From positions 1-64,000 of the forward strand of contig NZ_JAHWYN010000012.1 of NCBI RefSeq assembly GCF_019351435.1: 64,000 bases of DNA, read 5' to 3'. Below the pieces are notes generated by a model. It ran no database searches. It saw nothing but the letters and a program-made list of their open reading frames with translations, and was not told where the DNA came from. Positions 45,616 to 54,008 of the stretch are shown here, piece after piece (position 1 is the stretch's first letter; the number at the start of each line of letters is the position of its first letter). The stretch comes from Flavobacterium taihuense. Lineage in GTDB: Bacteria > Bacteroidota > Bacteroidia > Flavobacteriales > Flavobacteriaceae. A program made the translations under genes and the position numbers.

Positions 45616-46677
45616 ATGAAAGACATAGCAAAACGATTCGAACAAAACCCATTATTATCACCAAAGGATTTGCCGGCGAGTACCGATGGCTTGCAAATTA
45701 CTTGTTTGTTAAATCCAGGTGTATTTCAATACGAAGGTAAAACTTGGCTATTGGTAAGAGTTGCCGAGAGACCCGAACAAAAAGAAGGAGTGATTTCTTT
45801 TCCCATTCTTACCGAAACCGGCACCGAAATTATTGAAATTCCTACCAATGATCCCGAGTTAATCGCTACCGATGCCAGGGTAATTAACTATAAAGGCGTT
45901 GATTATCTTACGACACTTTCTCATTTAAGATTGCTGTGCAGCGAAGATGGAATCAATTTTTACGAACCAAAAGGTTATCCTCTTTTAGTTGGTGAGGGAA
46001 TGCTTGAAACTTTTGGAATCGAAGATTGCAGAGTGGCATTAATCGACGGAAAATACTATTTAACTTTTACATCAGTTTCAGACAATGGGGTTGGAGTAGG
46101 GTTACGCACGACCACAGATTGGAAAACATTTGAGAAACACGGAATGATTTTGCCGGCTCACAATAAAGATTGTGCCATTTTTGAAGAAAAAATAAACGGT
46201 CTGTTCTATGCTCTTCATCGCCCTAGCAGTGTGGATATAGGCGGAAACTATATCTGGATTGCCTCATCACCGGACGGGTTGCACTGGGGAAATCATAAAT
46301 GCATTATCAAAACTAGAAAAGGGCTTTGGGACAGCAAAAGAGTTGGCGCCGGTGCTGCTCCAATAAAAACAGAAAAGGGATGGTTGTCAATTTATCATGG
46401 TGCCAATGAAAATCATCAGTATTGTTTGGGTGCATTCTTAATGGACTTAGAAGATCCTTCAAAAGTAATTGCCCAAACAGAATTACCTATTATGATTCCT
46501 ACAGAAGAATACGAATTAAGCGGTTTCTTTGGGAATGTAGTGTTCACAAACGGTCACATTGTAGAACCAGACGGAGATACCATTACTATTTACTATGGTG
46601 CTTCGGATGAATTTGTGTGTGGTGCTAAATTTTCAATAAAAGAAATCTATTCACTTTTAAAATTTAACCATGTTTAA
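45616..46677 (+). CDS. GH130 family glycoside phosphorylase/hydrolase
   Basis: 353 aa from the ATG at 45616. Five-bladed propeller of GH130: NPGVFQYEGKTWLLVRVAERP, SHLRLLCSEDGINF, catalytic Asp in TFGIEDCRVALIDGKYYLTFTS (D137), GLWDSKRVGAGAAPIKTEKGWLSIYHG. The family mostly phosphorolyses beta-mannosides, with a few mannosidases. The linkage is unresolved here. No signal peptide, so cytoplasmic, acting on a small sugar brought in by the next gene's transporter, whose start overlaps its stop. Confidence 0.9.
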   Translation: MKDIAKRFEQNPLLSPKDLPASTDGLQITCLLNPGVFQYEGKTWLLVRVAERPEQKEGVISFPILTETGTEIIEIPTNDPELIATDARVINYKGVDYLTTLSHLRLLCSEDGINFYEPKGYPLLVGEGMLETFGIEDCRVALIDGKYYLTFTSVSDNGVGVGLRTTTDWKTFEKHGMILPAHNKDCAIFEEKINGLFYALHRPSSVDIGGNYIWIASSPDGLHWGNHKCIIKTRKGLWDSKRVGAGAAPIKTEKGWLSIYHGANENHQYCLGAFLMDLEDPSKVIAQTELPIMIPTEEYELSGFFGNVVFTNGHIVEPDGDTITIYYGASDEFVCGAKFSIKEIYSLLKFNHV

Positions 46678-47962
46678 AAAAATCCAAACTGAAATTGATC
46701 ATTTTCAAAGCCAGACCCGTAATTTTCGAATCCTAATTTTTACCAATTTGGTGTATGCTTTGGTGTTGCCTGTAATTGATATTTTTGTGGCAGCCTACAT
46801 CATGAGAAACTCCAATGACACCTCCAAAGTTGTTATTTACCAATTGGCCATTTATACCGGAATACCGCTTACTTTTTTATTAAATGGTTTTTTGCTGAAA
46901 CATTTTAATATCCGTAAATTGTATTCCTTGGGAATGATGATGAGCGGTGTTGCCATGATTATCATGATGTCGTTCAAGATATTGGATTTAACCGGTATCG
47001 GAATCGCTGGGATCACGATGGGAATGTCGTTCGGTTTGTATTGGTCAAACAGGGATTATTTGGCATTGGCTATTACAAATGACAAAAACCGTAATTATTA
47101 TTATGGCTTGGAGACTTTTTTCTATACCATAATTGCCATTGTAATTCCCGCCACTATAGGTTGGTTTATTCAATCCAAAACTGGAGAAGCAGAAAAACAT
47201 AGCGCTTATATTATTATTACGGGAGTTGTTTTTCTTATTACAATTGTGGCTTCAATTGTTTGTTTTAGAGGTAAATTTGAGAACCCCGCACAGAAACAAT
47301 ATATTTTTTTCAAGTTTCATCCGTTATGGTATAAACTATTATCTTTAGCTACCTTCAAAGGTTTGGCACAAGGATTCTTGGTAACCGCTCCTGCGATGCT
47401 TATTTTTAAATTATTGGGAGAAGAAGGCGCATTGGGGAATGCACAATCGATAGGAGCAATTTTGGCAGCAATCGTTATTTACCTTATAGGACGTTTTTCT
47501 AAACCATCAGACAGAATAAAAATATTCGCCGTAGGACTTATACTTTTTGCTCTAGGCGCTTGTTTAAATGGATTCTTTTATAATAAAACTGGTGTGATCA
47601 TATTCTTGCTGCTATTGTTGATAGCCAAACCGTTAATGGATTTAGCTTATTTTCCGATTCAGTTGAGAGTTATTGATATTGTTTCCCATATTGAAAAAAG
47701 AGGGGAATTCACTTATATATTAAATCACGAAGCGGGTTTGTATGTTGGTAGACTTTGCGGAGCTGGAACATTCTTGGTTTTGTATTATACTCTTTCCGAA
47801 GATTTTGCCTTGCGTTATGCCATTGGTATTATTGCGCTTTTACAATTGTGCTCTATTTATATCAGTAAAAAAATAATTGCCGAAGGGAATATACTTTCTC
47901 CGGAAAAAGAGGAATCTATTGATCTTAAAGTTCTAGATCATGTGGCAGAACATATTGTTTAA
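46670..47962 (+). CDS. MFS sugar transporter
   Basis: 430 aa with about twelve membrane helices. The start overlaps the GH130 stop by eight bases, showing translational coupling. That pairing implies it imports the disaccharide or oligosaccharide cleaved by GH130. Aromatic and charged residues in helices (FGLYWSNRDYLALAI near residue 120) resemble MFS oligosaccharide carriers. Direction and substrate are inferred from context only. Confidence 0.88.
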   Translation: MFKKIQTEIDHFQSQTRNFRILIFTNLVYALVLPVIDIFVAAYIMRNSNDTSKVVIYQLAIYTGIPLTFLLNGFLLKHFNIRKLYSLGMMMSGVAMIIMMSFKILDLTGIGIAGITMGMSFGLYWSNRDYLALAITNDKNRNYYYGLETFFYTIIAIVIPATIGWFIQSKTGEAEKHSAYIIITGVVFLITIVASIVCFRGKFENPAQKQYIFFKFHPLWYKLLSLATFKGLAQGFLVTAPAMLIFKLLGEEGALGNAQSIGAILAAIVIYLIGRFSKPSDRIKIFAVGLILFALGACLNGFFYNKTGVIIFLLLLLIAKPLMDLAYFPIQLRVIDIVSHIEKRGEFTYILNHEAGLYVGRLCGAGTFLVLYYTLSEDFALRYAIGIIALLQLCSIYISKKIIAEGNILSPEKEESIDLKVLDHVAEHIV

Positions 47963-47994
47963 AAATCGTTAATCTTTATTCTAAAATTTAATTG

Positions 47995-49713
47995 ATGAAA
48001 ACTTATTTTAAAATTGCCATTTTGGGGTTGCTATTTTTAAGCACCAGTATAAAAGCACAAGTTGCACAAAAAAAGATAGCTCGTGTAGAGCAAATGCCCA
48101 ATATTCCTGCTCATTTGGAAATTATTGATTATAAGGAATTGGCACTTCGTTTTGATAAAACGGTGTTTGATTTTAATGCCAAAGGAAAATATTGGCCTTT
48201 AGTTTGGAAAGACAATAGCCGAAAAAATTACCCGCAAGAAGTAGTGGGATTATATACAGCAATGGCAGATGTGCGTCAAGGAACGAACAATAAAGGAATG
48301 TTTCACGAGGCTCTGGCCACTATGGGAGCTACTTTGGGGGCCAGTTTGGTAGGGATTGACAAAACAAATCAGCAGAAATTGAACTATGTCGGAATGACCA
48401 AAAATTATTTCAACAGCGAAACCAGTTGGGATATTATGATGAATAATACATGCCCCGAAGTAGCTTTATTGGGAGGTGGTTATGGACGAGATTGGTGGTA
48501 TGATGTTTACCCTAATCTATTGTTTTATGCTATATATGACAAATATCCAAACGAGCCTGGATTGGAAAAAATGGCTAGAAAAATTGCCGATAAATTTTAT
48601 GAGGCCGATGTGGTTTTGAATGGCAATTATGATTATTCCTATTTTGATTACGCCAAAATGAAACCCATGAAAAACACTATCTGCGCACAACCGGATGCTG
48701 CAGCGGGACATGCTTGGGTTTTATATTCCGCCTATAAAAAATTTAAGGATCCAAAATATTTAAAAGGAGCAAAAAGTGCGATGGCTGCTTTAGAATCGCA
48801 AAAAATAAATCCAACGTATGAATTATTAATGCCGTTTGGAGCATATTTATCAGCAAAAATGAATGCCGAAGAAGGAACGCATTATGATACCGATAAAATG
48901 TTGGGTTGGACTTTTGATGGAACCGCTGTATGTCGCGAAGGTTGGGGCGTATTAGTCGGAAATTGGAATGGGTTTGATATTTCAGGTATTGTAGGAAGTA
49001 CAGTGGATCATGGAGGTTATGGCTTTTTGATGAATACCTATGATATGGCTTGGCCATTGGTACCAATGGTGCGATACAATCAATCATATGCATCCGCTAT
49101 TGGAAAATGGATGTTAAATGCAGCAAATGCATCTCGTTTTTTTTATCCAAAATACATGCCAGATGAGCATGAAACAATTCCGCAATTGGCCGAAGCAGGA
49201 AAAGGAGTAATAGCCTATGAAGGAATGATTAAAAAATCGAATTACGATAAATATGATTATGTACCAGCTCCCGTTGCACAAGGAGATGGACCGCTTTGGG
49301 TTCCCGGTAAAAACCCAGAAGAATCACAATTAAGTGTGTATGGTAGTGCACATGTGGGAATCTTTGGCAGTATTATCAAGACAACTGATGTTGATGGAAT
49401 CTTGCAATTGAATTTACTGGCAACCGATTTTTTCCATGACAAAGCCTATCCTTCGTTCTTGTATTACAACCCATATACGACGGACAAAACGGTTTCTTTG
49501 AAAGCTGAAAAAGGTAAAAAAGTGAATTTATACAATACCGTTTCTGGAACTTTTGTAGTCAAAAATGTTTCAGCATCCGCAAATATTAAAATCGCGGCAT
49601 TAAATTCAGCTGTAATTGTAGTCGTTCCTGCTAATGGAAAAATCACTTACTCGGGCTCTAAAATGTTGGTAAATGGTGTTGTGGTGGATTATAATTTTCA
49701 ACTGAAAAATTAA
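47995..49713 (+). CDS. Secreted protein of unrecognised family in the glycan locus
   Basis: 572 aa from the ATG at 47995, with a signal peptide (LGLLFLSTSIKAQ). Residues ~60-430 are helical with repeated W/Y/G motifs (GGGYGRDWWYDVYPNLLFYAIYD, CREGWGVLVGNWNGFDISGI, STVDHGGYGFLMNTYDMAWPLVP), suggesting an alpha/alpha-toroid enzyme. The last ~110 residues look like a beta-sandwich accessory domain. Acidic residues in the toroid (for example D in GRDWW and E in CREGW) could be catalytic. I do not recognise a CAZy family. It lies between the MFS gene and GH13 on the same transcript. Confidence 0.7.
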   Translation: MKTYFKIAILGLLFLSTSIKAQVAQKKIARVEQMPNIPAHLEIIDYKELALRFDKTVFDFNAKGKYWPLVWKDNSRKNYPQEVVGLYTAMADVRQGTNNKGMFHEALATMGATLGASLVGIDKTNQQKLNYVGMTKNYFNSETSWDIMMNNTCPEVALLGGGYGRDWWYDVYPNLLFYAIYDKYPNEPGLEKMARKIADKFYEADVVLNGNYDYSYFDYAKMKPMKNTICAQPDAAAGHAWVLYSAYKKFKDPKYLKGAKSAMAALESQKINPTYELLMPFGAYLSAKMNAEEGTHYDTDKMLGWTFDGTAVCREGWGVLVGNWNGFDISGIVGSTVDHGGYGFLMNTYDMAWPLVPMVRYNQSYASAIGKWMLNAANASRFFYPKYMPDEHETIPQLAEAGKGVIAYEGMIKKSNYDKYDYVPAPVAQGDGPLWVPGKNPEESQLSVYGSAHVGIFGSIIKTTDVDGILQLNLLATDFFHDKAYPSFLYYNPYTTDKTVSLKAEKGKKVNLYNTVSGTFVVKNVSASANIKIAALNSAVIVVVPANGKITYSGSKMLVNGVVVDYNFQLKN

Positions 49714-49724
49714 AAGTTTTGCTT

Positions 49725-51347
49725 ATGCAATCTAAATTAATAATTATAGTGCTCCTTTCTTTCTTTATATCTGACTCGGCTTCTTTAAAAGCACAGAACA
49801 CAGAAAAGAAATGGTGGAAAGAATCTGTTTTTTACCAAATCTATATGCCAAGTTATGCGGATAGCAACGGCGATGGTTATGGTGATTTTAGAGGAATGAC
49901 TGCGAAGTTAGATTACTTGCAATCGCTAGGTATAAAGGGTATTTGGTTGACTCCTTTTCTCACTTCGCCAAAAGTGGATAATGGATATGACATTGCTAAT
50001 TATTATGAGGTTGATCCCACTTATGGTAACAAAGCTGATTTTGATGTTTTCCTGAAGGAAGCCCACAAAAGAGGAATAAAAGTGATAATGGATATGGTTT
50101 TGAATCATACTTCAACCGATTGCAAATGGTTTCAAGAATCTCGAAAATCAAAAGACAATCCGTATCGGGATTATTATATATGGAAAGATCAACCAAACAA
50201 TTGGGAATCATTTTTTGGAGGAACGGCTTGGGAAAAAGAGGCAGAGACGGATCAGTATTACTATCATAAGTTTGATGTAAGAATGGCAGATCTCAATTGG
50301 TCGAATCCAAAAGTGGTGGCTGAGGTGCAGAAAGTGCTCCGATTTTGGCTGGATACCGGTATAGATGGATTTCGATTGGATGTTATTAATTTTTTAAACA
50401 CTGATGGAATTACAAACGACAATCCTTTTAAAGATGGTCAACAACAGCACCTAAATGATATTGATCAAGCTGGTGTTAAAAATGCCATGCGAATCATAAA
50501 ATCGACCGTGAACGAGTACGATAATCGTTTTATAGTTGGAGAAATTGGAAGCGACAAAATTGAAGTCCTGAAACAATACCAATCACAGGAATTACTGGAT
50601 GTAGTTTTTAATTTCAACTTTGGGAGCATCAAAACATTTTCGTCACAACGCATTTTTGAAGAGTTGCAAAGCATGGAGAAAAACATGAGTAATTATCCAA
50701 CCTTGTTTTTTGGAAGTCATGATATGCCCAGAATGATTGATCGATTGGCAGATGGAAATCCAGACAGAGCTTTAGCATTAGCGACCTTGATGCTTACCGC
50801 CAAAGGAGTACCTTTTGTTTATTATGGAGAAGAAATCGGGATGCATAATATTATCGCGAATAATCTGGAAGAAATGGTTGATATTCAAGGAAAAACACAT
50901 TATGAATTGGCACTTGCCAAAGGGAAAAATCCAGTTGAAGCACTTTTGGAAGGAAATGAACACAATCGTGATAAATCACGTAGTCCGATGCAGTGGAATG
51001 ATAATCCTTTTGCTGGATTTTCAAATCAGAAAGCATGGATTAAAATTAATTCTGATTATCAAAAAAACAATGTAGAGGAGTTATTAAACAATGAAAATTC
51101 AATTCTTAATCGTTACAAAAAGTTGATAGCCTTAAGAAATAATGAAAAAGTCTTGCAATATGGCAATTACAATAGACTTGAGTATAAAGACAACCAAATT
51201 TTGTACACCCGATCTTTTGAAGGTGATACAATTACGGTTGAAATTAACTTTGGTTCGGAAAAGAAAATAAACCTTCCAAAAATGAGTAAAATTTTAATGG
51301 GTAGCATCAATTTAAAAACAAATGATTTTATTATTTATAAAAACTAG
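49725..51347 (+). CDS. GH13 alpha-glucosidase/alpha-amylase, secreted
   Basis: 540 aa from the ATG at 49725 (an in-frame TTG lies two codons upstream). The signal peptide ends near SLKAQ. TIM-barrel GH13 motifs: DMVLNH, GFRLDVINF with nucleophile D219, acid/base E273 in IVGEIG, and SHDMPR (D333) where most members have NHD. NGYDIANYYEVDPTYG resembles oligo-1,6-glucosidase and alpha-glucosidase subfamilies rather than endo-amylases. Probably periplasmic, trimming alpha-glucosyl residues from the locus's substrate. Starts 11 bp after the previous gene. Confidence 0.92.
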   Translation: MQSKLIIIVLLSFFISDSASLKAQNTEKKWWKESVFYQIYMPSYADSNGDGYGDFRGMTAKLDYLQSLGIKGIWLTPFLTSPKVDNGYDIANYYEVDPTYGNKADFDVFLKEAHKRGIKVIMDMVLNHTSTDCKWFQESRKSKDNPYRDYYIWKDQPNNWESFFGGTAWEKEAETDQYYYHKFDVRMADLNWSNPKVVAEVQKVLRFWLDTGIDGFRLDVINFLNTDGITNDNPFKDGQQQHLNDIDQAGVKNAMRIIKSTVNEYDNRFIVGEIGSDKIEVLKQYQSQELLDVVFNFNFGSIKTFSSQRIFEELQSMEKNMSNYPTLFFGSHDMPRMIDRLADGNPDRALALATLMLTAKGVPFVYYGEEIGMHNIIANNLEEMVDIQGKTHYELALAKGKNPVEALLEGNEHNRDKSRSPMQWNDNPFAGFSNQKAWIKINSDYQKNNVEELLNNENSILNRYKKLIALRNNEKVLQYGNYNRLEYKDNQILYTRSFEGDTITVEINFGSEKKINLPKMSKILMGSINLKTNDFIIYKN

Positions 51348-51769
51348 AATTAGAAAATGGTAATTCTCTAATTAGAATATTTCAAATTTTGCATGTAAAA
51401 AAGGCTTATTATGAATTAATTATCTATATTTTAAATGGATAAGGGGGGCTCTGATCTTTTAGAAAGCAGAGAATCTGAACCATGAATCTGCAAATTAAAA
51501 CGATTCAACTATTCATTTCTTTGCCTTGCTTTGTCAAAATGATGATTTTGATAATAGTCTAGATTAATTAAAATTGTCTATTTTGAATAAGTACTTGATG
51601 CGTATTTTACTTCCCATCTATCTGTCACCCGAGGATTACCATTCAAAAACAATTTTTAATTGTGTTTAAATCCTATATATTTACGTTGTATTTAATAAAA
51701 TATAGTTCGTTTGAGGTTCTTTAGACGAACAGGAGTTACTAATAAACGGCTATCGAAATTAAAATAAAG
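51348..51769. other. Intergenic region after the glycan locus
   Basis: 422 bp with no convincing gene and no clear terminator directly after GH13. A hairpin GTTCGTTTGA (51705-51714) with its partner (51721-51730, two wobble pairs) lies 40 bp before the next gene and may be in its leader. A TATATTTA box at 51676-51683 could be that gene's -7 element. Confidence 0.4.
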
Positions 51770-52285
51770 ATGGAAAAATACTTACGACAATTGATTTCAA
51801 TAGAATTTGAAGACAAAAAAGAAATCTTTAGCGGCTTTCTTATTGATTGGACAGAAGATTGGATTTTACTAAAAAATAATCCTTTTGATTTTATTATTGA
51901 TGGTTATACGATATTAAAAAACGTAAATGTAAAGTCAATCATTCAAGACAAGGATCATGAATTCACAGAAAAAGTAATTAAACTTAAAGGTTTAAAAACT
52001 AGTGCGGAGGAAATAATTCCGCTGAAAGATTTGTCTTCAATTATACATTTTTTAGCCAAAAAATATGAAATTTTTCAGATTGAAAAAAAGTCTGATAAAG
52101 CTGTTTATCTCGGTAAACTCATAGAACTAAATGAGAAAGAATTGGTAATTGATTTTTTGGGAACCGAAGGGGAATTTGAAGGTGAAATGAGTTTTAAGCT
52201 AAACAAAATAAGAGTTATAGAATTTGATACTGATTATATCAATTCTTTGAAACTAATTGTTAATGAGGGAAAGAAAAAGCAATAG
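51770..52285 (+). CDS. Hypothetical protein with two Sm/SH3-like repeats
   Basis: 171 aa, no signal or membrane segment. Two copies of one pattern: LISIEFEDKKEIFSGFLIDWTEDWILLKN...GYTILKNVNVKSI (about 8-65) and YLGKLIELNEKELVIDFLG...FKLNKIRVIEFDTDYI (about 113-162). Each looks like a small five-strand barrel. I recognise no named family. Cytoplasmic and single-gene. Confidence 0.65.
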   Translation: MEKYLRQLISIEFEDKKEIFSGFLIDWTEDWILLKNNPFDFIIDGYTILKNVNVKSIIQDKDHEFTEKVIKLKGLKTSAEEIIPLKDLSSIIHFLAKKYEIFQIEKKSDKAVYLGKLIELNEKELVIDFLGTEGEFEGEMSFKLNKIRVIEFDTDYINSLKLIVNEGKKKQ

Positions 52286-52349
52286 ATTAGTAATACGTTA
52301 TCTAGCAGCTTTTTTTAATCCGATATTCGTAAATAGAGTATTGCGTAGC

Positions 52350-52886
52350 CTAAACTGAAATATCTTCAATCTGGTATACCATAGTGAGTAGCCATCGGTA
52401 TTCTTTTTTCATTGCAGGGTAATCCAAATAGCTTTTATCGGTTTGTTTGAATCCATATTTCGCATAAAGATATTTCGCTGGGCTGCTTTCCATAACCTTA
52501 AGCCAAACAACGGGGCGACAGTGTTCCTTAGACAGAGAAATTATAAATTTTATTAGGGTCTTTCCAATTCCTTTCCCGGTATATTCTTTTAGGAGGTACA
52601 GTTTTTCTATTTCAGTACAGAGCTCTTGTGGATAGGGGGGAATTGCATTCTGTTTTAATTTTAGATAGCCTATTATCTTGCGCGCATCATATACCAAAAA
52701 ATAAAAAACATTGGGTGCTGAAAGCTCCTTTTCAAATTCTGTTTTTCTATAAAATGCGTCTAGATACCATGTACCTTCATCCGACCATAAATACGGATAG
52801 CTATCGTTATAGGTTTGTAGGGCAATTTCAAATAATAAATCAAGCTGACTCTTTTGGCATTCTTTAATCGTAATCAATTGTTGCAT
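52350..52886 (-). CDS. GNAT-family N-acetyltransferase
   Basis: 178 aa. Acetyl-CoA loop LKEYTGKGIGKTLIKFII (about 95-112) after the beta4 strand EIEKLYL; VWLKVMESSPAKYLYAKYGFKQTDKSYLDY is the typical beta5/alpha4 end. The acceptor is unknown. Unusually for the window, it is transcribed towards the 51770-52285 gene. Confidence 0.85.
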   Translation of the reverse strand: MQQLITIKECQKSQLDLLFEIALQTYNDSYPYLWSDEGTWYLDAFYRKTEFEKELSAPNVFYFLVYDARKIIGYLKLKQNAIPPYPQELCTEIEKLYLLKEYTGKGIGKTLIKFIISLSKEHCRPVVWLKVMESSPAKYLYAKYGFKQTDKSYLDYPAMKKEYRWLLTMVYQIEDISV

Positions 52887-52984
52887 TTTTTTTGTTCAGG
52901 ACATTACTTAGAGGGTAAATGTATAACAATAGTAGTTGGGAATTAAATTTATTGCTGACCTCATATTAGCTGGATGTGTAAATA

Positions 52985-53025
52985 AAAATTCCCTAAACCT
53001 TGAAAATCAAGTTTTAGGGAATTTT
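52985..53025 (-). terminator. Terminator of the tRNA-Arg gene
   Basis: 19-bp stem with one mismatch (52985-53003 with 53007-53025) and a T-rich tail on the minus strand, starting four bases after the tRNA 3' end. Confidence 0.85.
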
Positions 53026-53028
53026 TTG

Positions 53029-53102
53029 TGACCTTGACTGGATTCAAACCAGTAACCTCTTGAGCCGTAATCAAGTGCGCTATTCAGTTGCGCCACAAGG
53101 CC
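53029..53102 (-). tRNA. tRNA-Arg (anticodon ACG)
   Basis: 74-nt cloverleaf on the minus strand. Acceptor GGCCTTG/CAAGGTC (one G-T), D-stem GCGC/GCGC, anticodon stem CTTGA/TCAAG around loop TTACGGC (anticodon ACG, read as ICG after editing), T-stem ACTGG/CCAGT with loop TTTGAAT. The discriminator base is A. The 3' CCA is not encoded. It decodes CGU, CGC and CGA. Confidence 0.95.
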
Positions 53103-53158
53103 ATTTTGCTTACTTATTCATTGTTTTTAATGCTGTACATTGAACTTGTTTGCGGGTG

Positions 53159-53189
53159 CAAATATAGGAATAAATATGTATCTTGCAAG
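53159..53189 (-). promoter_or_regulatory. Promoter of the tRNA-Arg gene
   Basis: On the minus strand CTTG (53186-53189, one off TTTG), then exactly 19 bp, then TATATTTG (53159-53166) matching TAnnTTTG. Transcription should start near 53152, about 50 nt before the mature tRNA. Confidence 0.65.
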
Positions 53190-53216
53190 CATGAATTTGC
53201 ATAAAAATTAAAAAAA

Positions 53217-53729
53217 ATGAGCTTAAAGAATTATATACGTGATATTCAAGGATTTCCAAAAGAAGGGATTGTATTTAAAGACATCACTCCATTGCTAATC
53301 GATGTAAATGCAAGGAAAGAATGTTTAGAAATATTGCTTTCCACGGTAAAAGATAAAAAAATAAATAAGGTTATTGGCGTAGAAAGCCGAGGTTTTTTCT
53401 TTGGGATGCTTTTGGCACAGGAATTAAATGTGGGTTTTATTCCTGTTCGAAAACCCAATAAACTGCCTTTTGATACTATTTCGGCTTCATATGATTTAGA
53501 ATATGGTAACGATACGCTCGAAATTCACATCGATGCCATTCAAAAAGGAGATAGAATTTTGATTCATGATGATGTTTTGGCTACTGGAGGAACGGCAAAA
53601 GCAGTTTGCGAATTGGTTGAACGATTAGGAGGCGTAATTGTACAATGCAATTTCCTGATGGAAATCACTTTCTTGAAAGGAAGGGAAAAGATAGTAGGAA
53701 ACGAGATCTTCGCGGCAATGACGTATTAG
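53217..53729 (+). CDS. apt: Adenine phosphoribosyltransferase
   Basis: Purine salvage: adenine plus PRPP gives AMP. The PRPP-binding motif is ILIHDDVLATGGTAKA (about 117-132), and GVESRGFFFG (about 56-65) is the Apt-specific base-site segment. Length 170 aa is standard, start MSLKNYIRDIQGFPKEGIVFKDITPLL. Cytoplasmic, single gene. Confidence 0.96.
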   Translation: MSLKNYIRDIQGFPKEGIVFKDITPLLIDVNARKECLEILLSTVKDKKINKVIGVESRGFFFGMLLAQELNVGFIPVRKPNKLPFDTISASYDLEYGNDTLEIHIDAIQKGDRILIHDDVLATGGTAKAVCELVERLGGVIVQCNFLMEITFLKGREKIVGNEIFAAMTY

Positions 53730-53798
53730 TTTTCAGGTAACAGAATTTAGAAGGCAGATTATACTGATTACTGCAGACTGAAATCTGCATACTGCAAT

Positions 53799-53939
53799 TT
53801 AGCCAAGCGCTCTGGTTGTAACGTAATAACGATACCCTATAATCGCCATTTGCCATTTGTTAGCTTTAGATATGTCCAGTCTTTGTTTGGTAAAACTTGG
53901 TAAAATAAGTTTGTTGATTTGGGCAAGGATTTTAAACAT
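53799..53939 (-). CDS. Small basic protein (46 aa)
   Basis: A short gene: MFKILAQINKLILPSFTKQR..., ending YYVTTRALG. It is strongly basic, with a helical N-terminus and an aromatic GYRYYV segment. A -7 box (TATCTTTG, minus strand 53954-53961) lies 14 bp before its ATG, so it has its own promoter beyond the blaR1 terminator. From memory, closely similar short proteins occur beside apt or elsewhere in many flavobacteria, sometimes labelled SsrA-binding protein without proof. Function unknown. Confidence 0.68.
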   Translation of the reverse strand: MFKILAQINKLILPSFTKQRLDISKANKWQMAIIGYRYYVTTRALG

Positions 53940-53965
53940 AGTTCTATTTTTTTCAAAGATATAAA

Positions 53966-53993
53966 AAAGACGGTCTTGATAGTGACCGTCTTT
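53966..53993 (-). terminator. Terminator of the blaI-blaR1 operon
   Basis: 10-bp stem AAAGACGGTC (53966-53975) with 53984-53993, A- and T-runs on both sides. It lies 15 bp after the blaR1-like stop. Confidence 0.87.
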
Positions 53994-54008
53994 TTGAGTT
54001 TTATGGGA

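Noticed and set aside
50719..50727. GH13 judged inactive because NHD is replaced by SHD
   Set aside because: The catalytic Asp, the nucleophile D219 and acid/base E273 are all present, and active GH13 members with SHD exist (for example amylosucrases).
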